Shown: positions 25,044-33,931 of the stretch, piece after piece | Numbering within the stretch: position 1 is the first letter of the stretch | How the letters are laid out: every line of letters starts with the position of its first letter | Assembly (NCBI GenBank): GCA_963706905.1 | Contig: CAVPNY010000020.1 | Location: 124,001-188,000, forward strand | Source: CAVPNY01 sp963706905 | Lineage (GTDB): Bacteria; Chloroflexota; Anaerolineae; Anaerolineales; UBA4823 | Direction: 5' to 3' | Length of the DNA: 64,000 nucleotides | The notes under the pieces: model-generated | Databases searched by the model: none | Seen by the model: only the letters and a program-made list of their open reading frames with translations | What the model was told of the DNA's origin: nothing | Position numbers and translations under genes: made by a program

Positions 25044-27350
25044 TCAGTGCTGGATCATGGGTAGATAGTTCGGCCAATATGGCTGTGCCTGGGTGGTCAA
25101 GATGGTTCCATAATCTCCTACCAGCCAGCCTTTATTGGGATTTACGAAAGATAATCCCCGGATGGAGATGCCGGAAACCGAATTCTCCACGGATTTCCAG
25201 GAAGTTCCGCCATTATCGGTGTAATAAACCATGCCCTTATCTCCGACCAGCCAGCCGTTGAGTGCATCCACGAACTGGACATCCTGGAAATCGCCAGAGA
25301 CATCCATATCCTCCCGAATCTGCCACAGGTCGCCGCCGTTGCTGGTCTGGTAAAGGCCTTCTCCAGCGATCCAGCCTTTTAGATTGTTGATCATCTCGAT
25401 GGCATAAAATCGGACTGGGCAGTTTGGCCAGCCACAATCAACGCTTTGTGCAGCCCAGGATGCTCCACCATCAGAGGTATGGATTACTTTGCCCAGCCCA
25501 CCGGCAGCCCAGCCATGTTGAGGGTCAGTAAAGTCCAGTTCACCCTGGACATCCGCATATCCAACACTCATCGAACCCGCTACTCCTGTTTGGACCCATT
25601 CCCAATGCTCGCCCCCATCTGTGGTGTGGGCAAAATAGGGCTCGGTTTGGTCTGCCACTTGGTTGTAATGTCCATCATCCAACGCCCATCCGGTCTGGTT
25701 ATCAATAAACTGGATGTCAAAGAATTCAGGCTCAAGACCGGTGAATAGTTCTTGCCCTTGCTCTATCCAATTTTGACCTCCATCTTCGGTATGCAGGATT
25801 GCGTATTGGCCAACATCTTCAGAGCGTCCGACCGCCCAGCCATTCAGGCTGTCGGTGAAATGCAGTCCATCCAATCGGAAAATGCTAAACAAGGCATCTG
25901 ACAGAGGTGGCTGCTCATATTGAGATTCCCAGGTCTGCCCTCCGTCCGAAGTGGCCAGGATGATCTGACCTCGATGATCTGGTGCGTAGGTACGACTGCC
26001 AACTACCCACCCTAGATGTTCATCTACGAAAAAAACGTCTTCAAAGCGGAAGTGGGTGTTGAGATAAGCCGTCTCGAACAGGCAATCGCAGTTATTGCAC
26101 GATGGTTCAGGCGGTGTCCATGCGCATGAATCCCAGGCGCGATCCGTAATCACCCTGTAATCGTGATCCCCGAGAGCGATCACCTGGTCGGTGGTGATAG
26201 CTATCCCATAGAGACCGTCAAGCTCATGAAATTCCATCTTGACCTTTTCCCAGTTATCGCCGCCGTCCAGGGTACGCCAGACAGGCGGACCCCATGCCCC
26301 GATATAGTTTGCCCCGACCGCATAGCCGTGCTGCGAATTAATAAACTGGACATCCCATAGCATATCGTAGAAACTGCCTGGCTCTTGACGTTCCCAGGTC
26401 TGACCGCCATCCGCGGTGTGAAAGACTGCCCCGCCCGTTTCAGTGCTCAGGGTAAGAAAACCGACGGCCCACCCGTGAAGAGCGTCGATGAAATCGGCGT
26501 TGGTGAGCGAGATCTGCAGATCAGGATTGTATTGCTCGTTCCAGGTCTGGCCACCGTCGGGGGTATGGTAGACGACGGGATTGTGAATGGGTCTTCCATA
26601 AGCATCGTCACCTTCATAATTGACGCCAACCACCCAGCCAGTTTGCAGGTCAATGAAGTCCAGACCGCGCAGAATGCTGGCTCGTTCCGAGATGTCCAAT
26701 TCATCCCAGGTAACGCCGCCGTCAGTGGTGCTCCACAGGCTGGCATCCCAGTTATCAGCGGTCCCCCATACATCATAGTGGGTTGGTTTAATTGATGAAG
26801 CCCATCCGTGAAGGTTGTCTGCAAAGGCAACACTTAGGAATTCCTCAGTGGTGCCGCTGTTCAGGCGGTTCCAATGTTTACCACCATCTCTGGTGCGCAG
26901 GATCACCCCCTCTAGGCCCACTGCCCAGCCATGAGTCGCATCTACAAAGTCAACTTCGTTTAGAATCGCTGTGCTAGGGAGATCCTGGGGGAGCCAGGTT
27001 TCCCCGCCGTCGGTGGTCTTAAGGATGGTGCCGACGTAAGCTTTACCTTCTTGATCCCAATGCGGATAACCAACAGCCCAACCCAGGGTGGAGTTGACAA
27101 ATTCCAGATCATATATGTAGTATGAGGTTTCTTCGAATTGCTTGATCAAATCATAGCGATAACCAGCCAGTGGGAGCGCCGGGGATATAGGTGGGGACGG
27201 ATGGGTGGAATAGGGACTACGGCGCTCACTCTCGGTCTGGTTCCCAGCCAGCGAGAGACTGAAGGGCAGGCAGATGAGCAAACACAAGATAGCCAGAAGG
27301 GCAACTTTCCAGACTTTTCTGCGAAAGGATTTGGAAAGGGACGCGTTCAT
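25044..27350 (-). CDS. Secreted YCF48/BNR-like beta-propeller protein
   Basis: 768 residues. An N-terminal signal helix ('VALLAILCLLICLPFSLSLA') is followed by a repeat-only protein. I count about twelve 'DGGxxW' turns (for example TTDGGETW, TRDGGKHW, TPDGGQTW, TSDGGQTW, TDNGGTSW), each paired with a 'GWAVG'-type strand. This is the pattern of YCF48/HCF136-like and sialidase-type propellers. A carbohydrate- or protein-binding surface role is likely, and no Asp-box catalytic constellation can be claimed by eye. The start has an AAGGAGG box. It ends '...PYWPNYLPMIQH', like other exported proteins of this genome that carry 'YLP' motifs. It sits among the lamin-tail paralogs. Confidence 0.85.
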   Translation of the reverse strand: MNASLSKSFRRKVWKVALLAILCLLICLPFSLSLAGNQTESERRSPYSTHPSPPISPALPLAGYRYDLIKQFEETSYYIYDLEFVNSTLGWAVGYPHWDQEGKAYVGTILKTTDGGETWLPQDLPSTAILNEVDFVDATHGWAVGLEGVILRTRDGGKHWNRLNSGTTEEFLSVAFADNLHGWASSIKPTHYDVWGTADNWDASLWSTTDGGVTWDELDISERASILRGLDFIDLQTGWVVGVNYEGDDAYGRPIHNPVVYHTPDGGQTWNEQYNPDLQISLTNADFIDALHGWAVGFLTLSTETGGAVFHTADGGQTWERQEPGSFYDMLWDVQFINSQHGYAVGANYIGAWGPPVWRTLDGGDNWEKVKMEFHELDGLYGIAITTDQVIALGDHDYRVITDRAWDSCAWTPPEPSCNNCDCLFETAYLNTHFRFEDVFFVDEHLGWVVGSRTYAPDHRGQIILATSDGGQTWESQYEQPPLSDALFSIFRLDGLHFTDSLNGWAVGRSEDVGQYAILHTEDGGQNWIEQGQELFTGLEPEFFDIQFIDNQTGWALDDGHYNQVADQTEPYFAHTTDGGEHWEWVQTGVAGSMSVGYADVQGELDFTDPQHGWAAGGLGKVIHTSDGGASWAAQSVDCGWPNCPVRFYAIEMINNLKGWIAGEGLYQTSNGGDLWQIREDMDVSGDFQDVQFVDALNGWLVGDKGMVYYTDNGGTSWKSVENSVSGISIRGLSFVNPNKGWLVGDYGTILTTQAQPYWPNYLPMIQH

Positions 27351-27668
27351 CGATGCCTCCTTGTGGCGATATGTTGGTCGGGGAGATTATTGATCACTAT
27401 ACTCCATCACTGTTTGTGATGTCAAGAACAATTGAACCCTCAGCCATATAAGCCAACTGGAAGCACATAAACTTAATCTTTCTGGCGTTTAAAGACTCCC
27501 ATACCCACACCTCACTTGCCTCCCCGTTTCTGTCACGCCGGGAGATGATAAAAATGTAAGAGGTAATTGGACGGTGCTGCCGCTCCATAACTTTCTTTTT
27601 AACTCTCTCATTCTCACCCCTTTTCGGAGGGTAGGGCGAGGTCAGGGTTATGCAAGTATAAAAACCAG

Positions 27669-27709
27669 AAAGCACCTCCCAAAAGACTAAATTTGGGAGG
27701 TGCTTTTTT
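27669..27709. terminator. Bidirectional terminator
   Basis: 15-bp perfect stem (27669-27683 with 27692-27706), T6 on the plus strand. It lies in a gene-free interval (27351-27793) between two minus-strand genes. A credible transcript arriving on the plus strand is not visible. Confidence 0.65.
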
Positions 27710-27726
27710 CTGCAGGGAGAGTTGTA

Positions 27727-27778
27727 AAAAAGACCTCGGAAGTTGTTCAAGCCAGCTTAGCCTGAGACTTCCGAGGTC
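27727..27778 (-). terminator. Terminator of lamin-tail paralog 3
   Basis: GACCTCGGAAGT and ACTTCCGAGGTC (27732-27743 and 27767-27778) form a 12-bp stem 16 bases past the stop; on the minus strand it is followed by TTTTTT. Confidence 0.8.
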
Positions 27779-27793
27779 AGGGGAGCGGGGAAT

Positions 27794-28375
27794 TTACGGT
27801 GCGGTAACCGGTGGGGCGAAGAAGATCACGCCGAGGGTGTCATCTGCGCGGAAGCAGATGGAATCAACTTTTGCCCTTTCATCGTCAATCACATAGGCGC
27901 AGTCTTCGTTGTTGTTCCAGAATTGATCTTCACGATCCATAAAGAGTTCGTCGGTGTCATTGTCGCCGGATTTGGTCCAGATCTTTACGGTTTTATCCGA
28001 CCCGAGGGTGAATGCGAAGTTGATGTCGTATTTATTGCCGCTGTCGCTGGAGATTCGCCAGTCCTTCATGTCATAGGACTTGCTCGACGAGATGTTCTTC
28101 AGGCGGATGAACTCGGTCGAGACGCCGCCTTCGAAATCGATATCGATAATGCACACACCAGAGGTCTTCAACGAGAGACAGGGAGTGTCAGGAGTTTTGG
28201 TAGGTGTGGGGGTCTTGGTGGGCGTAGGCGTCACGGTGGGCGTGGCGGAGGGCTGGAGCGGGTAACTGTTGTTCACAATGGGGAGGTAGTTTACGGACAA
28301 CATGGAGGCGCGGGCAATGATCACCACACCCAGGGTGAGCATCACTGCCACAATCAACTTGAGAGTTTTAGACAT
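27794..28375 (-). CDS. Secreted lamin-tail-domain-like protein (paralog 3)
   Basis: 193 residues. Signal helix 'LIVAVMLTLGVVIIARASML', 'VNYLPIVNNSYP', a longer 'TPTPTKTPTPTKTP' linker and the same core as paralog 2 ('CLSLKTSGVCIIDIDFEG', 'EFIRLKNISSSKSYDMKDW', 'KTVKIWTKSGDNDTDELF') ending 'VIFFAPPVTAP'. Unlike its paralogs it has an ordinary AAGGAG box 9 bases before ATG, so translation initiation differs within one family. Its own terminator follows. Confidence 0.8.
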   Translation of the reverse strand: MSKTLKLIVAVMLTLGVVIIARASMLSVNYLPIVNNSYPLQPSATPTVTPTPTKTPTPTKTPDTPCLSLKTSGVCIIDIDFEGGVSTEFIRLKNISSSKSYDMKDWRISSDSGNKYDINFAFTLGSDKTVKIWTKSGDNDTDELFMDREDQFWNNNEDCAYVIDDERAKVDSICFRADDTLGVIFFAPPVTAP

Positions 28376-28734
28376 CTTGGAATTCTCCTTATTCTGATCT
28401 TTAATCTTTATCGCTGGCTGGGTAGCCTGGTTAAAAAGCTGACCAGGCTGCTAGATGGCAATCCAGCATATGCATGGCGGCACAGCCTGGCTTGCCGGCC
28501 AGGGAGAAGCGCCGCTAAATAAACCTGCCTCACGTTAATACGCTTAACTAGCCTGCGCCTTACACAGGACGCAGGATTCTCCTGCAGCTCTTATTATAAT
28601 ATAACGCTCAAACGTTGGTGAAGGTTCCACATTACTCCCAGCATTATTTCAATATACTCTCAGGACCTATGGTTCATTTATCTTCGATTTAATCTTCGCC
28701 AGCCTGAGGCCAGCCCCGGGCCGTCAATCTCACA
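28376..28734. other. Gene-free interval between divergent genes
   Basis: No credible gene. It contains the upstream region of lamin-tail paralog 3 and, at its right end, the LuxR promoter. Confidence 0.3.
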
Positions 28735-28762
28735 TTGACATTCCCGGTTTGTAGGGTATAAT
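28735..28762 (+). promoter_or_regulatory. Consensus sigma-70 promoter of the LuxR-type gene
   Basis: TTGACA (28735-28740) and TATAAT (28757-28762) with 16-base spacing, both perfect. Predicted transcription start near 28769 leaves a 120-nt leader before ATG 28891. Confidence 0.75.
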
Positions 28763-28890
28763 CAAGCCGGACAAGAACATTTGTTCTATTGCTCGGTCGA
28801 GGTCATGAAGACTGGAGGAAGGTTGGGAGCGATGGCGGCTGGAAGGTGCTGCGCACCCGGTCATGCGATGACCACCCCGGACGAGTTGCA

Positions 28891-29322
28891 ATGAGGCTGC
28901 CAGATTCGGTGCAGCGCTGGCTGAGGGGGTTGGCCTATCGTAGCTGGAGGCGCAGCCTGGATGCAGGACTGGCGGAGGCAATGCGGGTCATTGCTGACCA
29001 GGAGCAGCGGGCAGAGGAGGATGTGGCGGCGGACATGCTGCTGGTTGCCCTGGATCGGCGAAGGTCAGCCGAGTTCAGCCTGGAGCGCTGGAGCCGGCTG
29101 AGTCTGCGCGAGCAAGAAGTGACCGCCCTGGTGTGTCTCAAGCTGAGTAATCAGGAGATAGCTGAGCGGCTGGTGGTCTCTGTTGAGACGGTCAGAACTC
29201 ACATGCGGAGCGTCTTGCAGAAGCTTGACCTGCACAGCAAGGCTGAGCTGCGCCTGATGTACGTTGATTGGGATTTTGGTCGGTGGCTGGAGAACTTGCC
29301 TGTTGAGGATTCTAATGAGTAA
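28891..29322 (+). CDS. LuxR-type helix-turn-helix regulator
   Basis: 143 residues from ATG 28891 ('MRLPDSVQRWLRGLAYRSWR'). The C-terminal 65 residues are a LuxR/GerE DNA-binding domain: 'LSLREQEVTALVCLKLSNQE', 'IAERLVVSVETVRTHMRSVL', 'QKLDLHSKAELRLMY'. The N-terminal ~75 residues are helical without receiver phosphorylation residues or a ligand domain. A TTG start at 28789 would add 34 residues of unlikely composition. The likely downstream target is the small membrane protein at 29458 or the regulator itself. Signal unknown. Confidence 0.85.
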   Translation: MRLPDSVQRWLRGLAYRSWRRSLDAGLAEAMRVIADQEQRAEEDVAADMLLVALDRRRSAEFSLERWSRLSLREQEVTALVCLKLSNQEIAERLVVSVETVRTHMRSVLQKLDLHSKAELRLMYVDWDFGRWLENLPVEDSNE

Positions 29323-29457
29323 GGGGGCTTTTCGGGGGAACTATTTTGTGCGAAATGGGGTTAATCGATCAGATCGCACATTTTGATCGCCGATCTCAGG
29401 CGAGATGGCTCGGAGCATTATTTTATTATTATTTGATACATTCTGGAGGAGGCGCGC

Positions 29458-29736
29458 ATGGCGAGCAAAATCTTGGGCTGGATTCTGGTGGTGCTGGGCG
29501 TCCTGGCTTTCCTGGCCGGGTTGTACGGGTTTATCGCAGCGCAGGCTGCCGAGCTGGTGCCGAATGTGATGCCAGTTTTCGAGAGCGCAGACCTGCAAGT
29601 GATCGCCGAGCTGCTGGATAAGATCGCCCTGGTGCTGGAGAAATTTGCGCTATTGAGTATCCCGGTGCAGTGGGCGCTGATTGGGTTGGGCAGCATAGGG
29701 GTGGGGGCTTATTTATTGAAATCTAAGGCGTTCTGA
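29458..29736 (+). CDS. Small two-helix membrane protein
   Basis: 92 residues with helices at ~5-28 ('ILGWILVVLGVLAFLAGLYG') and ~68-88 ('WALIGLGSIGVGAYLL') separated by an amphipathic stretch. A strong GGAGGAGG box precedes ATG. It starts 135 bases after the LuxR-type gene and could be co-transcribed with it. No family recognised; function unknown. Confidence 0.7.
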   Translation: MASKILGWILVVLGVLAFLAGLYGFIAAQAAELVPNVMPVFESADLQVIAELLDKIALVLEKFALLSIPVQWALIGLGSIGVGAYLLKSKAF

Positions 29737-29786
29737 GCGTTCGAAATTTGCGCATAGTCATCTCAAGCCTGCCTGGGCAATCACGC

Positions 29787-30713
29787 TCACCCAAAATGGC
29801 GCTCTAATTCGGATGTGTAGCGTTGACCCAAACGGCTGGCATTGTCTTCCAGCCAATCGCCGAAAAGTGTGCGCCCGCGCGGCAACTCATGGGAGACGAG
29901 CAGCTCGGCCATCAAGCCATCGATCTCGTGGCGGGTGATCAACACATCGTTAAATGATAGACCTAACGCTCTGGAAGCCAGGTAAGCCAGCCCGGGCGGC
30001 AGGTGGAAGAAACCCACTCGGCGACCCAACCCGGCCGCGATCAGGCGTAAAGATCCTTCAAAGGTGAAAATCTTGGGTCCAGCGGCGTCCCAGGTCAGGT
30101 TTTCAGCTGCTTGCCCCGCCTGTACGGCGATCTCAGCTACATCGCCAGCGTAAATTGGCTGCAGGCGATAAGCTCCATCTCCTGGGATGGCAAAGACTGG
30201 CAGCCGGCGTAGCAGGTAGGCGATATTGTTGACCAGGATATCTTCTGGGGCGTAGACCAGGGTAGGCCGGATGATGGCGTAGGAGAGACCGCTGTCCTGG
30301 ACAGCCTGCTCAAGGATGTGTTTTCCTTGAAAATACGGGAAAGGTGAGTTGGGCGGCGGGTTGGTAACGCTGATGTGCACGATGCGCTGCACACCGGCGC
30401 TGAGGGCAGCCTGGATCAGCAGGCGAGTGTTGGCGATAGCTTGGTCATAGGAGACCTGGCCGTGGTTGAAACGCACCCAGTAAGTATTATATAAAGTAGA
30501 GACGCCCTCCAGGCTGGCAGCCAGAGCCTGCGGTTGATCGAAATGAAAGGGATAAGCTCGAATCTTACCTTCAAAGAGGTGAACCCGCTCCGTGTGATTG
30601 GTTAATGTGACCACCGGATAGCCTAGATCAAGCAGGCGGCGAGCAATGTAGCGCCCGGTGTAGGAGAAAGCCCCGGTGACGGCGATGAGATTTTGGGTTT
30701 CTGGTAGGTCCAT
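29787..30713 (-). CDS. Atypical short-chain dehydrogenase/NAD(P)-binding protein (NDUFA9/NmrA-like)
   Basis: 308 residues. Rossmann motif 'VTGAFSYTGRYIARRLLDLG' (TGxxxxTGxxxA), NAD-adjacent 'VQRIVHISVTNPPPNSPFPY' and 'YFQGKHILEQAVQDSGLSYA' with Y-x3-K, then 'IIRPTLVYAPEDILVNNIAY'. This follows the pattern of atypical SDRs related to the complex I 39-kDa subunit. The C-terminal third is a substrate domain with helices. The reaction cannot be named; members act on quinones, nucleotide sugars or as assembly factors. No ribosome site stands out at ATG 30713. Confidence 0.8.
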   Translation of the reverse strand: MDLPETQNLIAVTGAFSYTGRYIARRLLDLGYPVVTLTNHTERVHLFEGKIRAYPFHFDQPQALAASLEGVSTLYNTYWVRFNHGQVSYDQAIANTRLLIQAALSAGVQRIVHISVTNPPPNSPFPYFQGKHILEQAVQDSGLSYAIIRPTLVYAPEDILVNNIAYLLRRLPVFAIPGDGAYRLQPIYAGDVAEIAVQAGQAAENLTWDAAGPKIFTFEGSLRLIAAGLGRRVGFFHLPPGLAYLASRALGLSFNDVLITRHEIDGLMAELLVSHELPRGRTLFGDWLEDNASRLGQRYTSELERHFG

Positions 30714-30764
30714 AAGAGCGGTTCAATCAGCAGCAGGGGCTGCAGTCTTAGCGGAGTTATGCAG

Positions 30765-31769
30765 CTAGATCACCTTGCAAGCGATAATAGTCGTGTCATC
30801 AGACAGTGGTTGCCCTTCAGAGAATATCTCAATACTCCGGCGCAGCCCAGTGACGATCTGAGCTGTGGGCAGATGGCGCATCCCGGTGACGGTCTCAGCC
30901 AGCCGTATTTCACCGAACAACTGCCGGACCGGATTCATCGTCTCAGTGACGCCATCCGTATAGCTGAGCAATAGATCGCCTGCGCGCAAGGAGCAGCTTT
31001 CAAGGCGGTAATGCGCTCCTTCGATTAATCCAATAGCCGGACCAGTGGGATGCAGCCAGACAGGCTCTCCTGTGGCGTTGACCAGTAAGGGAGGATTATG
31101 CCCGGCTGAGATATAGGAGAAGCGCTGCGCTGACAGGTCAAAACGCCCGATCAGCAAGGTAATAAACAAGGTCAGGTTGATATTGTTCTGGTAAATATGC
31201 AGGAGCCGGCTGATCAGCTCGTCTGGATCACGGCTGAATGGCGCCAGGGTGCGCAGGGAGGTTTGCAAGCTGGCCATGACCAGTCCGGCAGAAATACCAT
31301 GCCCCGCCACATCTGCCACAACCAGTCCAAAGGAGCCGTCACTATATTGTATGAAGTCGAAGATATCCCCGCCAACGATCTGCGCCGGGCGGCTGAAAGC
31401 AGCCAGCTCCAGACCCGGTATGTAGGGAATCTCGCTGGGTAGCAACGCCCTCTGCACGCTCTGCGCCAGCTCAAGTTCGCGTTCCAATTCGCGCACTTCC
31501 GGTTCAGTGAAGTGGTCGATACACACGCTGGCAGTGTAATCCATCTCCAGATGCTGGGTGCCGATGTGGAGATGGCAGACATCGCATAGCCCGAAAGTCC
31601 CATCCCCCGTTTTGGCGATGACACCATCGATGACGTGCAGGTGATCAGCAAACTGGCTCTCACCGGCTGTCCCCAGGCGCTTTTGGCGCTCCTCGAGGGG
31701 TGCATTGGAGAACCAATTATCCAGCGTCCGGCGCTTTTCTCGCAAGTTTTCGCCAATGAGTTGATACAT
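30765..31769 (-). CDS. SpoIIE-type PP2C phosphatase with DksA/TraR-like zinc finger
   Basis: About 334 residues. A helical N-terminus is followed by 'GTFGLCDVCHLHIGTQHLEM' and 'CIDH', a Cys3-His variant of the DksA/TraR zinc finger. A short coiled coil 'EVRELERELELAQSVQRALL' leads into a PPM phosphatase: 'IVGGDIFDFIQYSDGSFGLV', 'VADVAGHGISAGLVMA' (metal Asp residues), 'LLSYTDGVTETMNP' and the C-terminal 'SDDTTIIACKV'. It should dephosphorylate phosphoserine or phosphothreonine in a partner such as an anti-anti-sigma factor; none is encoded nearby. ATG 31769 has GGAAG five bases upstream. The zinc-finger fusion is unusual. Confidence 0.85.
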   Translation of the reverse strand: MYQLIGENLREKRRTLDNWFSNAPLEERQKRLGTAGESQFADHLHVIDGVIAKTGDGTFGLCDVCHLHIGTQHLEMDYTASVCIDHFTEPEVRELERELELAQSVQRALLPSEIPYIPGLELAAFSRPAQIVGGDIFDFIQYSDGSFGLVVADVAGHGISAGLVMASLQTSLRTLAPFSRDPDELISRLLHIYQNNINLTLFITLLIGRFDLSAQRFSYISAGHNPPLLVNATGEPVWLHPTGPAIGLIEGAHYRLESCSLRAGDLLLSYTDGVTETMNPVRQLFGEIRLAETVTGMRHLPTAQIVTGLRRSIEIFSEGQPLSDDTTIIACKVI

Positions 31770-31781
31770 TGCGACTTCCAT

Positions 31782-32061
31782 TTAATCCTTCTCCATGTAT
31801 TTCGAAGCAATTCTCCCGATCTGTGGGAAATCTTCGATGCAGGCTATACAACAACTTGTTCGTGATGGAACACTTTCATTGAAGATGAGATCACCAGTGA
31901 GCTTTGATGGAGATGGAATACGCTGGGAGAGTGGGATAAGTGTTCTATTTCGGTGAATTGTATCCATTAAATGCAGATTGCTCAAGTAGTCTGATTGGTT
32001 GCTGAAACTGCTTGGCACTATCGAAAACAGGTTGATATGCGTATCTGTGCAGGCGTCATCC
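31782..32061. other. Gene-free upstream region of the phosphatase gene
   Basis: An open stretch of about 100 codons on the minus strand here is of unlikely composition and lacks a ribosome site; treated as non-coding. No motif identified. Confidence 0.3.
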
Positions 32062-32268
32062 TCAGCTTGCAGATTGGCGGCGAAAAATAACAATCAGGCT
32101 CAGAATGAGCAGCACAAAGCCAGCCGGGGTCAATAGCGCGTATATGATCCAGTTGGTGGGGAAGATCAGGTCCAGGGAGATAGCTATTGTGTATACGATG
32201 TTGGCTGTCAGAGGCATAGCCAGCAGGGGCAGATAACGATGAATGGGGAGATTACCCTGAAAGGTCAT
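32062..32268 (-). CDS. Small two-helix membrane protein
   Basis: 68 residues with two hydrophobic helices ('YLPLLAMPLTANIVYTIAIS' and 'NWIIYALLTPAGFVLLILSL') and a basic tail 'IFRRQSAS'. ATG overlaps the stop of the upstream 33008 gene by four bases (ATGA), so it is the third gene of a translationally coupled trio (33001, 32265, 32062). Function unknown. Confidence 0.65.
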   Translation of the reverse strand: MTFQGNLPIHRYLPLLAMPLTANIVYTIAISLDLIFPTNWIIYALLTPAGFVLLILSLIVIFRRQSAS

Positions 32269-33008
32269 GTCGAGGCTTGAGTTGGACTGATCGCCCGATT
32301 TCTACGCAGAGCTATGTATACGAATATCAGGAATACAGGCAAAATCGCCAGCGATAAAGGATTGATTGGGACAGTGATCATCAAGAAATAGATTGCCAGC
32401 ACTATTATGCTCGGGATCGTCATCCATGTCGGTGGTTGAAAGCCTTCGGGAGAGATCGTGCGGTCAGCGACCCAATACGCCAGAATCACCAGCAGGCTGG
32501 CGACCCAAGTAAAGAGCATGAAATCAAGTGGCTTGGTGATAAATTCGGGAGTCTCAAGCTGCCAAAAGATGGCCCAAAAGCCCCAGAAGGCGCCCAGTCC
32601 AACGGCAATCCCTAGGGATTGGGTCATTTTCGAATGATGGTATCCACGCCGCATCAGGTACCAGCCGAAGCATACGCTGATCAGGGAATGCCAGGCGAGA
32701 CCTGTCCAGGAGATCTGCAGTGGAAAAGAATCATACATGGTCTGAACCAGCACACCCTCGGCGAGCCAGCCGTACAAGGCGCCGGTGATAAATAGAGCGG
32801 GCAGACTGGCTACGTGAAATTGATGAACCACAGACAAGAATAAGAACGATAATAAGGAGTAAGCCAGCCAGGTGAACAGCCAGCCAAGCACATGATCTTC
32901 TTCTGGACGGTAACGCGCCCAGAAGACTAGCTCCGAGTAGAACATCAATATGAAACCGGTAGCGAATACGTGGATAAGAAGGCGCAATTGTTTACGCATA
33001 TTATCCAT
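32265..33008 (-). CDS. Seven- to eight-helix membrane protein of unknown function
   Basis: About 247 residues from ATG 33008, which overlaps the previous gene's stop (ATGGATAA). Seven to eight helices with aromatic-rich loops. Conserved-looking pieces include 'WARYRPEEDHVLGWLFTWLA' and 'GVLVQTMYDSFPLQISWTGL'. I do not recognise the family. The coupling with a DUF998-like gene and a two-helix protein suggests a membrane complex. Confidence 0.7.
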   Translation of the reverse strand: MDNMRKQLRLLIHVFATGFILMFYSELVFWARYRPEEDHVLGWLFTWLAYSLLSFLFLSVVHQFHVASLPALFITGALYGWLAEGVLVQTMYDSFPLQISWTGLAWHSLISVCFGWYLMRRGYHHSKMTQSLGIAVGLGAFWGFWAIFWQLETPEFITKPLDFMLFTWVASLLVILAYWVADRTISPEGFQPPTWMTIPSIIVLAIYFLMITVPINPLSLAILPVFLIFVYIALRRNRAISPTQAST

Positions 33009-33687
33009 TCTCTGATCGCAAGAGCTGCCAGGCTCCATAAGCCTGGACAAACATGGTCAGGATGGCAGCGTAGACGATCACTTTCTGTCCGGTGGCCTGG
33101 ATGAGCATTCCCTGGGGAGATGTAAAATCTGGCCCGTTAAACAACAGCCAGATATATCCAGCCAGCAGGATGGCGAAGGCCAGGTACGTCCAGGCGTAGA
33201 CATTCGGGTAATGTGGAGTGAGCAAGACGGCTGGTAGATAGAAGATCACCGCAATGAAGAAGAAGATAAAAGCCACCTGGACGAAGTTCCCATGCAGGCT
33301 GAGGTACAAATCAGCCGGGCTCATGGCAACTCCGATGAAGCTGAGCCCGGATATTATGCCAAAGATAGAGCCGATAATGCTCAATCCATAGGCCAGGCGG
33401 CGCTTTTTAAACAGGGGCGGAGCAAAAAGGAAGAAGAGCACTAGCGCCACCCCGGCCAGTGTCAAGGCGATGACAAATAACAAGAAGGAGATTGTTTTAG
33501 GGCCACCGGAAAAAGTTTGGGAAAGCCCTAAATCGCTAAAGAAATTGCGAAAGAACTGGTAACCTTGAGCGGAAGGCTCCTGGTAAGTGCCTCCTGGATA
33601 GGCAAGCATAGCCAGGAAGGTTAAAAGGACGAATTGAGCACAACCAGCCATCGCCAGGGGAAAGACGTTCTTGGAGAAGCGGCGCAT
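33001..33687 (-). CDS. DUF998-like membrane protein
   Basis: 228 residues from ATG 33687, which has AGGAGG eight to nine bases upstream; the longer reading from 33735 adds an unlikely N-terminus. Six helices with the loop 'YQFFRNFFSDLGLSQTFSGG' typical of DUF998-type proteins (the family often shows FF.NF.SDLG). Such proteins are probably bilayer proteins of unknown activity. First gene of the coupled trio. Confidence 0.75.
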   Translation of the reverse strand: MRRFSKNVFPLAMAGCAQFVLLTFLAMLAYPGGTYQEPSAQGYQFFRNFFSDLGLSQTFSGGPKTISFLLFVIALTLAGVALVLFFLFAPPLFKKRRLAYGLSIIGSIFGIISGLSFIGVAMSPADLYLSLHGNFVQVAFIFFFIAVIFYLPAVLLTPHYPNVYAWTYLAFAILLAGYIWLLFNGPDFTSPQGMLIQATGQKVIVYAAILTMFVQAYGAWQLLRSENG

Positions 33688-33797
33688 GGCAATATCCTCC
33701 TGGTGTGCGGAGATATTTCCGACACACCAGATCATTGTACCGCAGGATCAAATGGGGAGGAGTTGAGATTAAGCAAGCGAGTGACTTGTAGCAAACG

Positions 33798-33840
33798 CAC
33801 AACGCCCCTCCCGGGATGAGGAAGAGGCGTTGTGATTATT
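33798..33840. terminator. Hairpin between the PKD gene and the membrane trio
   Basis: CACAACGCC (33798-33806) pairs with GGCGTTGTG (33826-33834), with inner CCTC/GAGG pairing; AT-rich on both sides. It could terminate transcription from the PKD gene before the DUF998 operon. Confidence 0.5.
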
Positions 33841-33931
33841 TATCAGGCTGAGGAGCGCAGCAGTGATTGGCCAAGGGGTGATTGACAATAAAAATGTAGG
33901 TCAATCGTCTGGCAGCTCTCAACGGTTTGAA

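Noticed and set aside
27397..27750. 117-codon minus-strand frame
   Set aside because: It runs through two terminator hairpins and has mixed composition without a start site.
31782..32093. 103-codon minus-strand frame upstream of the phosphatase
   Set aside because: No ribosome site, no hydrophobic or conserved pattern, and it overlaps the coupled 68-residue gene.
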